This document shows positions 5,997 through 11,615 of a stretch of DNA of 11,615 nt, piece after piece (the stretch's first letter is position 1; every line of letters starts with the position of its first letter). The position numbers and the translations under genes are program-made. The notes under the pieces were generated by a model that saw nothing but the letters and a program-made list of their open reading frames with translations, did no database searches and was not told the origin of the DNA. Origin of the DNA: CAVYPR01 sp052145775 (lineage in GTDB: Bacteria; Actinomycetota; Acidimicrobiia; Acidimicrobiales; RAAP-2); NCBI GenBank assembly GCA_052145775.1, contig JBKQNY010000093.1, forward strand, positions 1-11,615, read 5' to 3'.

Positions 5997-7160
5997 TCAC
6001 CCGGCCGTCCGGGCGGCCGGGGCCGCCACCCCGGGGGGAGGTCCGGCCACGGTGGCGATGGCCCCGACGGCCAGCGCCCCCGCCGAGGCCAAGGAGAGCG
6101 CATCGACCCGGTCGTGGCCCGCCGCCACCAACGTCGCCCGCAGCTCGCCGTCGGAGAGCACGCGCTGGACCGCCGCGGCCACGTAGGCCGGCTCGGTCCG
6201 CTCCAGCACGAGGCCGGCCCCGCCGAGGGTCCCCTCGACCGCCCCCGCGGCGAGGGCCACCACCGGCACCGAGGCGCGCATCGCCTCGAGCAGGGGGACG
6301 CCGAACCCCTCGTGGACCGAGAGTGAGACGTAGACGTCGGCCGCGCCGAAGTGGGCGGCCAGGGCGGCGTCGGACACCTCGCCCCAGATGCGCACTGCCC
6401 CGGCCAACCCGAGATCGGTCACGAAGCCGCGCAGCGAGGCCAGGTACCGACCCGACGGGGTGGGGCCGACCAGGTGCAGCCGGGCGAGAGGGTCGTAGAG
6501 GCGGCGGTAGGCCCAGACCGCCTTCACCAGGTCGTGCTGGGCCTTCGAGGGCACCAGCCGCCCCACGAACAGCCAGTCCGAGCCGCCCTCCGCCTTGCCG
6601 GCGGCCAGGCGCGCCGCCACCCGGGGGTCGGGCGCCGCCACCAGCCGGTCGAGGTCGACGAGGACCGGCACCACCGCCGTGCGGGGGCAGCCCGCCTCGA
6701 GCAGGTCGGCCACGTTGTAGGCGCTGTCGGCCAGACCGAGAGCGGCGTGCGGGGCGAGTTGGCCCAGCTGCTCGAGGGCCGCGGCCGAGCGGGCCGCCGA
6801 GACCGGGTCCCAGCCGCCGTAGAGGGCGGGTCGGGTCACGTTGTGGTAGTCGAGGACGAGGGGCTCGGGCCGAGTGGCCAGGAAGTCGGCCACCGCCGAG
6901 GAGGTTGAGAACTGGTAGACGAGGACGTCGCCGGGGGCGGCCAGGCCGGGATAGGCGTCGATCGGGAGGGTCTCCCCCAGGAGCTCGTCGTGCGTGGCCT
7001 CGGCGAAGATCTCCGAGCGCCAGCCGGCGTCGCGCAGCGCCTGGCGCAGGAGCAGGGTGTGGCTGCCGGTGGCGTCGCGGGCGATCAGGGCGGGCACGAA
7101 CTGGTGCACGGCACCCCCAGGCGGCGGCCGGTCGACGGCCGCCTCGGGCGTGGGGCTCAC
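5997..7160 (-). CDS. GT4-type glycosyltransferase, O-antigen/surface glycan type
   Basis: The 387-residue product has a GT-B fold layout. The N-terminal domain has VHQFVPALIARDATGSHTLL, then VYQFSTSS (81-88) and VLDYHNVTRPALYGGWD (102-118), a pattern I know from glycosyltransferases in ABC-dependent polysaccharide clusters. The donor domain starts WLFVGRLVPSKAQHDLV (196-212) and carries E-x7-E as EGFGVPLLE (E284/E292). It is not closely related to the tandem pair downstream and so probably makes a different linkage. The start is GTG 7160, overlapping the previous TGA by 4 bp (GTGA), a clear sign of translational coupling; the longer open frame up to 8189 is a shadow of the neighbour. The C-terminus is a low-complexity Ala/Gly/Pro tail. 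A mannosyl- or rhamnosyltransferase is possible but not shown. Confidence 0.87.
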   Translation of the reverse strand: MSPTPEAAVDRPPPGGAVHQFVPALIARDATGSHTLLLRQALRDAGWRSEIFAEATHDELLGETLPIDAYPGLAAPGDVLVYQFSTSSAVADFLATRPEPLVLDYHNVTRPALYGGWDPVSAARSAAALEQLGQLAPHAALGLADSAYNVADLLEAGCPRTAVVPVLVDLDRLVAAPDPRVAARLAAGKAEGGSDWLFVGRLVPSKAQHDLVKAVWAYRRLYDPLARLHLVGPTPSGRYLASLRGFVTDLGLAGAVRIWGEVSDAALAAHFGAADVYVSLSVHEGFGVPLLEAMRASVPVVALAAGAVEGTLGGAGLVLERTEPAYVAAAVQRVLSDGELRATLVAAGHDRVDALSLASAGALAVGAIATVAGPPPGVAAPAARTAG

Positions 7161-8158
7161 CGTCGGGGCGGCGCCCCGGGCAGGACGGCCGTCACCAGGT
7201 AGTCGGTCGCCGACGGCCCCTCGGTGACGGTGGCCTCGAAGCCGAGCGGGGCGAGCAGGTGCGGCCAGGTGGCGGCGCGCAGCGGCCTCCCCGGGGAGAG
7301 GTCGGCCTCGGCCGGCGCGGCGTCCGACCACCAACCCGACGGGGAGAGGGAGTGCACGACGAGGGTCCCGTCGGGGGCCAGCCGGTCGCAGACGACCTCG
7401 AGCAGTTGGGTCCGCTCGCCGGGGGTCATCCCGTCCACCACGCCGGAGAGGACGATCCCGCCCAGGGCGGCCGGCTCGACCGCCCGCAGGTGCTCCAGCG
7501 CGCCCTCCTCGCGCAGGTCCGAGCCGCCCAGCTCCCCCCGGGCGGCCAGCCCCGGGCGGGGGTCGACGCCGTCGGCCTCGACCCCCTGGCCCACGAGCTG
7601 GCGCACCAGCCACCCGTCGCCCGCCGCGGTGTGCAGCACCCGTGATCGCACCCCGGCCAGCGCCCCCAGCGCCCCGGGGACCCACCAGGCGTCGGCGCCC
7701 ACCGCCCACGGCGCCTCGACCACGACCGCCGCCGGCACCCGCTGGGCCTCGACCTCGGTGCGCAGCTCGGCCAGACGGTCGTCGAGGAGGTGGAGCGACC
7801 GGCTCACCGCCGCGGCGAATTGGCTCACCTGGTGGGTGACGTACCCGATGTACCAGAGGTTGAGGGTGCGCAGCCCCTTCTTGACCAGGGCGCCCCCCGA
7901 CTTGTTGGAGGAGATCGGGACGACCGGGTCGATGAAGGCGGCGGCATCGACCATCCGCAGCGCCTGGTCGAGGCCACCGCCGCGCCCGGCCACCGGCGAG
8001 TGCTCCAAGAAGAGCTCGTCGAGCTCGCGTTCGAGCCGGGGCGGGAGGTCGCCCGAGGCGCGTCGGCGGCGGACCTCCTCGTCGATCTCGGCCATCACCT
8101 GGGCCAGGTAGGCGCCGTCGGCCGCCTGGTCGGCCCCGGTCCCCTCGCCGGCCGTCAC
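7157..8158 (-). CDS. Divergent SAM-methyltransferase-like protein of a polysaccharide cluster
   Basis: The 333-residue product has a charged N-terminal helical region (1-52) and a Lys-containing amphipathic stretch (about 86-135: NKSGGALVKKG, then a helix with LLDDRLAELRTEVEAQ). A Rossmann-like domain starts at 173. That N-terminal arrangement is often found before methyltransferase domains in O-antigen-type loci. The C-terminal half keeps the GVDP acid (D199) and the LEHLRAVEPAALGGIVLSG and LLEVVCDRLAPDGTLVV strands, which parallel 'ALEHLxxLpdxSLGgVxxxhVVEHL...RPGGxLvxETPNP'. Motif I, normally D/ExGCGxG, reads HTAAGDG (176-182), so the first acid and one glycine are missing; 'VVEHL' is replaced by GVVDGM. 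Activity is doubtful: it may be a non-catalytic scaffold or a diverged enzyme. The start GTG 8158 overlaps the Wzt stop by 4 bp. Confidence 0.7.
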   Translation of the reverse strand: MTAGEGTGADQAADGAYLAQVMAEIDEEVRRRRASGDLPPRLERELDELFLEHSPVAGRGGGLDQALRMVDAAAFIDPVVPISSNKSGGALVKKGLRTLNLWYIGYVTHQVSQFAAAVSRSLHLLDDRLAELRTEVEAQRVPAAVVVEAPWAVGADAWWVPGALGALAGVRSRVLHTAAGDGWLVRQLVGQGVEADGVDPRPGLAARGELGGSDLREEGALEHLRAVEPAALGGIVLSGVVDGMTPGERTQLLEVVCDRLAPDGTLVVHSLSPSGWWSDAAPAEADLSPGRPLRAATWPHLLAPLGFEATVTEGPSATDYLVTAVLPGAPPRR

Positions 8159-9459
8159 GCCTGGACCCCGATCTCCGGCGAGGCGTCAACCTGGTCGGGC
8201 GGGACGATCGCCAGTCGGACCGGCAGGGCCACCAGGCCGGTGGCGCGTCCGGGGTTCATCATCTCAAAATGGCACGCCGGCTCCTGCCAGTCGTAGAGGA
8301 TGCCTCCGGGACCGTAGACGCCGACGTTGATGTCGTAGGTGCCATCGAACAGGGGCATCGATTCGAGGTGGAAGTCGATGGCGCCCGCACCCGCCGCAGC
8401 GGGCACGGGCAGACCCATGATCTCGGTGTCGGTGCGGAAGAGCATGGAGCCGTCGTCCATGCGCACTTCGAGGGCGAACACCACGTTGTCGACGGCCACC
8501 GAGGCCTGGTAGTGGATCCGCACGATCAGGGTCTCGCCGATGGTGAGGTAGCGCCGCTCATCAGCGTCGGGGTAGCAGGCTTCCACGCCGCGCAGCCGGA
8601 CCGGCCGCGACACGTCGCCGTCGTCGGCGGGCGCGGCCTCGAGCCACGGCTGGGGAGCGTGGACGGGGGGCTCGTGGGAGTTTCCCTCGGGCGACGGCTC
8701 CGAGCCGAGTGACAGCTCGTCGCCCGCCTCCATGAGCCGCTCGCGGAAGAGGCGCACCGCCTCGCCGGGCTGGCCCATGCCGATCATGTTCCCGTCGGAG
8801 AGCACAACGGCCCGGTCGCAGATCGCCCGCACCTGGTCCGGGGAGTGCGAGACGAAGAGAATGGTGCGGCCCTCGCTCTGGAATCGCTTGATCCGGTCCA
8901 TGCACTTGCGCTGGAACCGCTCGTCACCCACCGCCAGCACCTCGTCGACCACCAGCACGTCGGGGTTGACGTTGACGGCCACGGCGAAGCCGAGCCGGAC
9001 GTACATGCCCGACGAGTAGAACTTGACCTGGTTGTCGATGAACTGCCCCAGCTCGGCGAAGTCGACGATGTCGTCGAACAGGCGGTCGACCTCCCGCTTG
9101 GACAGTCCGAGCATGGACCCGTTCAGGTAGATGTTCTCCCGTCCCGAGAGGTCCTGCTGGAACCCCGCTCCCAGCTCCAGCAGTCCGGCCAGCTTCCCCC
9201 GGACGACCACACGGCCGCCGGTGGGCTGCAGGACTCCGCAGATGCACTTGAGCAGCGTCGACTTGCCCGACCCGTTGCGCCCGAGGATGCCGACGGTCTC
9301 GCCTTCTTGGACGTCGAAGGAGACGTCGCGCAGCGCCCAGAGGTCCTCGTGGGGCACGCGGCCCGCGTGGATGAGCTTCTCCTTGAGCGACGTGTACTTC
9401 TCAAGGTACAGGCGGAACCGCTTGGAGACGTCCTGGACGTCGACGGCCACGGTGCCCAC
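8155..9459 (-). CDS. wzt: ABC exporter ATPase with Wzt-type glycan-binding domain
   Basis: The 434-residue product powers export of a lipid-linked polysaccharide with the permease encoded just before it. The ATPase domain (about 1-245) has Walker A GRNGSGKST (60-68), a Q-loop in GAGFQQDLSGREN (97-109), ABC signature YSSGMYVRL (148-156), Walker B VLVVDEVL (168-175) with E173, and switch His205 (VSHSPDQV). These are the hallmarks of the Wzt/TagH/RfbE polysaccharide subfamily. After a Pro/Glu-rich linker (about 250-285) a beta-rich domain (about 286-418) reads like the Wzt C-terminal domain, with VDNVVFALEVRMDDG, a TDTE segment and GTYDINVGVYG. In E. coli O8/O9a this domain binds the modified chain end, so a similar recognition role is inferred. 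The start is GTG 9459, 4 bp after the permease stop, with GAGGAG upstream; GTG at residue 4 is a less likely alternative. Confidence 0.92.
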   Translation of the reverse strand: MGTVAVDVQDVSKRFRLYLEKYTSLKEKLIHAGRVPHEDLWALRDVSFDVQEGETVGILGRNGSGKSTLLKCICGVLQPTGGRVVVRGKLAGLLELGAGFQQDLSGRENIYLNGSMLGLSKREVDRLFDDIVDFAELGQFIDNQVKFYSSGMYVRLGFAVAVNVNPDVLVVDEVLAVGDERFQRKCMDRIKRFQSEGRTILFVSHSPDQVRAICDRAVVLSDGNMIGMGQPGEAVRLFRERLMEAGDELSLGSEPSPEGNSHEPPVHAPQPWLEAAPADDGDVSRPVRLRGVEACYPDADERRYLTIGETLIVRIHYQASVAVDNVVFALEVRMDDGSMLFRTDTEIMGLPVPAAAGAGAIDFHLESMPLFDGTYDINVGVYGPGGILYDWQEPACHFEMMNPGRATGLVALPVRLAIVPPDQVDASPEIGVQA

Positions 9460-9463
9460 CCGA

Positions 9464-10501
9464 TCAGAGCTCCTCGGCGAAGTTTCCGGCCAGGCGGCCG
9501 AACACGATCAACGCCAGGTACCCCAGTACCAGCGAGACACCCAGGATGATGCAGTCAGCGATGACGTAGGTCGTCCACGGCCACGAGGGGAGAAGCTGAG
9601 CCTTCGCGTGGTTCACTGTGGTGAGGGTGACTGTCCCCATCTTGTTGTAGAGCACGCGCTGGAAGGTCATCACCACCGGCGTGATCGGGTTGAGGAAGTA
9701 GATGTACGTCAGCGGGATCCCGAAGATGTGGTGGCTGGCCAGCTTCGACGCCACCGTGTGCTGGTAGGAGTACACGATCGGACAGGCCCAGAACCACGCC
9801 GCGCCCACCAGGACCTCGACCAGGTGCTGGGTGTCGCGCAGGTAGACGTTGACCGAGGCGAGGAAGATCCCGAGGGCGGCGGCGAAGACGACCGTGGGCA
9901 CCAGGGCCACCAGCAGCAGCCACAGGAGGCTCCATGCGGGCACCACGTGGAGCACCAGCATGAACAGCACCATGACGCAGGACTGAAAGAAGAGGAACAC
10001 CCCGGCCGAGCCGATGGCCGCCAGGGCCAGGATCTCCCGGGGGAACGACACCTTCTTGACCAGGCCGGCGTTGTTGACCACCACCCCGGTGGCGGTGATG
10101 ACCCCGGTCTGGAAGAAGTTCCAAAGCAGGAGGCCCGCGAACAGGAAGATGACGAAGTTGGGGATCCCGTTCTTCAAGAAGAAGCCGAAGACGATGGTGT
10201 AGACGGCCAGCGTCATGGCCGGGGCGATCATCGACCAGATCAGGCCGAGGAAGGAGTTCTTGTACTTGACCTTGATCTCGGTGCGAACGAGGTAGACCAA
10301 TAGCTCGCGCGACCGCCAGATCTCGCCGATGCGGTGCCAGACGCTGACGTTGGCCGACACCACCCGGGTGACCTTGCGGTCCGGCGCATTCCCGTCGGCC
10401 GAGGCCTCGGCCATCGGCGAAGCGTCGGCGACGGGGATCGGCGACCGGTCTTCGGGACGGGGTCGCGCACCCGGGGGCGGGACCGGGGCTTCGAGAGCCA
10501 C
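9464..10501 (-). CDS. wzm: ABC-2 type polysaccharide export permease (Wzm/TagG)
   Basis: The 345-residue product is the membrane half of the exporter. About six helices are visible (86-108, 115-135, 161-186, 190-215, 228-246, 310-335). The family signature before helix 1, LVRTEIKVKYKNSFLGLIWS (71-90), is the amphipathic 'DlkvRYkxSxLGxlWxxxxP' element of ABC-2 polysaccharide permeases. NNAGLVKKVSFPRE (143-156) is the conserved cytoplasmic coupling loop, and YFLNPITPVV (268-277) a conserved periplasmic/late motif. The N-terminus carries a Pro/Ala/Asp-rich extension of roughly 45-50 residues, so the protein is longer than typical family members (about 260-290). The GTG 10501 start, 2 bp after the clpP stop, lacks a strong ribosome-binding site; an internal ATG at residue 30 (10414) is the alternative and would remove much of the extension. 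Function is secure, polymer identity is not. Confidence 0.92.
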   Translation of the reverse strand: MALEAPVPPPGARPRPEDRSPIPVADASPMAEASADGNAPDRKVTRVVSANVSVWHRIGEIWRSRELLVYLVRTEIKVKYKNSFLGLIWSMIAPAMTLAVYTIVFGFFLKNGIPNFVIFLFAGLLLWNFFQTGVITATGVVVNNAGLVKKVSFPREILALAAIGSAGVFLFFQSCVMVLFMLVLHVVPAWSLLWLLLVALVPTVVFAAALGIFLASVNVYLRDTQHLVEVLVGAAWFWACPIVYSYQHTVASKLASHHIFGIPLTYIYFLNPITPVVMTFQRVLYNKMGTVTLTTVNHAKAQLLPSWPWTTYVIADCIILGVSLVLGYLALIVFGRLAGNFAEEL

Positions 10502-10503
10502 GC

Positions 10504-11115
10504 TCAGGAGCCGCCCACCTGGGCCGCCGACCGGTCGATCACCTGGTCGATGATCCCGTACTCAAGGGCCTCGGCGGAGGTGAACCAGCGGTCGCGGTCC
10601 GAGTCGGCCTCGATGCGGTCGACCGGCTGGCCGGTGTGGAAGGCGATGCGCTCGGCCATCATCTGCTTCAGGTAGACGATCTGCTCCGCCTGGATGGCGA
10701 TGTCGGCCGCCTGGCCCTGCATGGCCGCCGAGGGCTGGTGCATCAGGATCCGGGAGTGGGGCAGGGCAAACCGCTTGCCCGGCGTCCCCGAGCACAGGAG
10801 GAACTGGCCCATCGAGGCGGCCAGGCCGACGCAGATCGTGCTCACGTCGGGGCGCACGTACTGCATCGTGTCGTAGATGGCCAGGCCGTCGGTGACCGAC
10901 CCCCCGGGCGAGTTGATGTAGAGGGAGATGTCGCGCTCGTGGTCCTCGGCCTCCAGCAGGATGAGCTGGGCGCAGACCACATTGGCGGTGTTCTGGTCGA
11001 TGGCGCTCCCGATGAAGACGATGCGCTCCTTCAAGAGCCGCTGGTAGATGTCGGCCGTGGGTTCGGGGCCGGAGGCGGCCGAAACGACGGAGGGCGCGGA
11101 AGGGTCAAAAGGCAT
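10504..11115 (-). CDS. clpP: ATP-dependent Clp protease proteolytic subunit
   Basis: The 203-residue product is a full-length ClpP serine peptidase, the chamber subunit that works with ClpX or ClpC unfoldases in the cytoplasm. The triad is intact and correctly spaced: Ser101 in GLAASMGQFLL, His126 in SRILMHQPSA, Asp175 in DSDRDRWF. The INSPGGSVTDGLAIYDTM segment (68-84) and GIIDQVI near the end are also canonical. Features are mixed: the ADSDRDRWFTSAEALEYG part resembles actinobacterial ClpP1, while YDTMQYVRPD resembles ClpP2, so I give no paralogue number. No second clpP or clpX is next to it; actinobacteria usually carry clpP1-clpP2 in tandem near tig/clpX. Instead it is the first gene of the polysaccharide export operon, 2 bp before the permease. 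The ATG 11115 start has no Shine-Dalgarno but a -10-like TAGCCT 6 nt upstream, so a leaderless mRNA is possible. Confidence 0.93.
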   Translation of the reverse strand: MPFDPSAPSVVSAASGPEPTADIYQRLLKERIVFIGSAIDQNTANVVCAQLILLEAEDHERDISLYINSPGGSVTDGLAIYDTMQYVRPDVSTICVGLAASMGQFLLCSGTPGKRFALPHSRILMHQPSAAMQGQAADIAIQAEQIVYLKQMMAERIAFHTGQPVDRIEADSDRDRWFTSAEALEYGIIDQVIDRSAAQVGGS

Positions 11116-11121
11116 GGCCAG

Positions 11122-11127
11122 AGGCTA
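11122..11127 (-). promoter_or_regulatory. Possible -10 element for the clpP operon (leaderless start)
   Basis: TAGCCT (TANNNT type) on the minus strand stands 6 nt before the clpP ATG, a spacing that would put the transcription start at or next to the start codon. No Shine-Dalgarno is present, which fits. No clear -35 box at 16-18 bp was found, so this is tentative. Confidence 0.35.
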
Positions 11128-11191
11128 CCTGGCCGACGGCTCCGCCGGTGACACCTGCAGGAGGGGCCCCGGGCCCCCGAGACCGGCGTCG

Positions 11192-11197
11192 TAGACT
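11192..11197 (+). promoter_or_regulatory. Possible -10 element for tRNA-Leu
   Basis: TAGACT lies 27 bp upstream of the tRNA and matches the TANNNT actinobacterial -10 type. A start about 7 bp downstream would fall at the base of the hairpin at 11204-11220. The GC-rich sequence upstream has no convincing -35 match. Confidence 0.35.
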
Positions 11198-11203
11198 CGG
11201 CCA

Positions 11204-11220
11204 GCGCCCGGATCGGGCGC
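11204..11220 (+). repeat. Perfect 7-bp hairpin just before tRNA-Leu
   Basis: GCGCCCG (11204-11210), loop GAT, CGGGCGC (11214-11220). The stem ends 4 nt before the mature tRNA 5' end. There is no T run, so it is not a normal rho-independent terminator. It could form in the 5' leader of the tRNA precursor. Confidence 0.5.
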
Positions 11221-11224
11221 CGCT

Positions 11225-11306
11225 GCGGGCGTGGCGGAACTGGTAGACGCGCCGGGTTTAGGTCCCGGTCCCTTCGGGGGTAGAGGTTCGAATCCTCTCG
11301 TCCGCA
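11225..11306 (+). tRNA. tRNA-Leu (anticodon UAG)
   Basis: An 82-nt class II tRNA can be folded by hand. The acceptor stem GCGGGCG pairs with CGTCCGC (one G-U). The D arm contains GGCGGAACTGGTAGACGC. The anticodon stem CCGGG/CCCGG encloses loop TTTAGGT with anticodon TAG, which reads CUA and probably other CUN leucine codons. A long variable arm (CCC-TTCG-GGG core) follows, as expected for leucine tRNAs. The T arm is AGAGG-TTCGAAT-CCTCT. The discriminator is A at 11306; the next bases are CCC, so CCA is not encoded and must be added by tRNA nucleotidyltransferase. It is transcribed away from the clpP operon and toward the glycerate kinase gene. Confidence 0.95.
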
Positions 11307-11382
11307 CCCTGCGGCGGCCGGACCGTGGGCAGGCCCGGCCGGCCCGCCGGTACCCACCCCCGTGCCGGGCCATGCTGGGGGC

Positions 11383-11615
11383 GTGGGCCACCTCGTCGCC
11401 GCACCAGACAAGTTCCGGGGCACCGCCACCGCCTCCGTGGTGGCGGCCGCCGCGGCCGGCGCGGCGCGGGCCGCCGGCTGGACCGCCGACGAGGTGCCGA
11501 TGGCCGACGGCGGCGAGGGGATCCTCGAGGCGGTGCACGGCGAGGTCCACCGCACCACCGTGGCCGGGCCGCTCGGAGAGCCCGTCGACGCCGAGTGGCG
11601 CATGGTGGGACCGTC
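11383..11615 (+). CDS. Glycerate kinase, N-terminal part (runs off the window)
   Basis: From GTG 11383 the frame is open to the window end and gives 77 codons with no stop. It opens HLVAAPDKFRGTATASVVAA, then has DEVPMADGGEGILEAV and VAGPLGEPVDAEW. These match the start of glycerate kinases (GlxK/GarK type): 'APDSFKGTLSAxEVAxAIxxG', 'xPvADGGEGTxxAL' and 'VtGPLGxPVxAxWG'. The enzyme phosphorylates D-glycerate with ATP, feeding glyoxylate/serine-derived carbon into glycolysis. GTG 11383 is preferred because it sits directly before the conserved start and has a G-rich stretch (GGGGG) just upstream. An in-frame GTG at 11362 is possible. A CATGCT, 6 nt before the start, weakly resembles a -10 box for a leaderless transcript. 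It is separated from the tRNA by about 76 bp. Confidence 0.82.
   Translation, partial: MGHLVAAPDKFRGTATASVVAAAAAGAARAAGWTADEVPMADGGEGILEAVHGEVHRTTVAGPLGEPVDAEWRMVGP

Noticed and set aside
4877..7645. A 922-codon open frame on the plus strand
   Set aside because: It lies antisense to four genes with strong family motifs. It is rich in His, Gly, Arg and Pro, has no domain, and arises because the opposite strand's GC-rich codons rarely create stops.
5997..8189. A 730-codon minus-strand frame suggesting a methyltransferase-glycosyltransferase fusion
   Set aside because: The upstream half is an Arg/Gly/Pro-rich shadow of the methyltransferase-like gene. The GTGA overlap at 7157-7160 marks the true start.
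1..11615. CRISPR array, phage genes, integrase or toxin-antitoxin pair
   Set aside because: No regularly spaced repeats, phage structural motifs or paired small genes were found on either strand.

Overview
The window is high-GC DNA (sampled 60-base blocks run from about 57% to above 80% G+C) with frequent GTG starts, GTGA start/stop overlaps, a tRNA gene without an encoded CCA end and a solitary ClpP. This fits an actinobacterium (Actinomycetota, possibly an Acidimicrobiia-like lineage). The phylum is an inference and the genus cannot be told from the sequence.

Layout. Positions 1-127 are the right end of an IS3-family insertion sequence: the last 27 codons of its transposase plus a terminal inverted repeat. 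Positions 128-3593 form a loosely packed stretch with three complete genes: a ten-helix DMT/GRP-type permease (minus), an uncharacterised five-helix membrane protein (plus) and a small soluble protein (minus). It also has long non-coding gaps, a truncated glyoxalase-like (VOC) gene remnant, and two short direct repeats with the same 14-bp period near the starts of the two divergent genes.

Positions 3594-11115 are one tight minus-strand operon of seven genes, never more than 11 bp apart and twice overlapping by 4 bp. In transcription order these are clpP, an ABC-2 permease (Wzm/TagG type), its ATPase with a Wzt-type C-terminal glycan-binding domain, a divergent SAM-methyltransferase-like protein, and three GT4-type glycosyltransferases. 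The last two glycosyltransferases are gap-free tandem paralogues. The set reads as the export and assembly part of an ABC-transporter-dependent cell-surface polysaccharide pathway: glycosyltransferases build the chain on a cytoplasmic lipid carrier, the methyltransferase-like protein may modify the chain end, Wzt may recognise that end, and Wzm/Wzt move the chain across the membrane. No lipid-carrier-priming transferase, sugar-nucleotide synthesis gene or ligase is in the window. The housekeeping protease gene at the head of the operon is the oddest part of its organisation.

Positions 11116-11615, beyond clpP, run in the opposite direction: a tRNA-Leu(UAG) preceded by a perfect 7-bp hairpin, then the 5' end of a glycerate kinase gene that leaves the window.

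I found no CRISPR array and no clearly new defence or mobile system. The points most worth checking are the clpP/exporter coupling, the methyltransferase with a degraded motif I next to a Wzt glycan-binding domain, the tandem glycosyltransferases, and the remnant-rich boundary near 3590.
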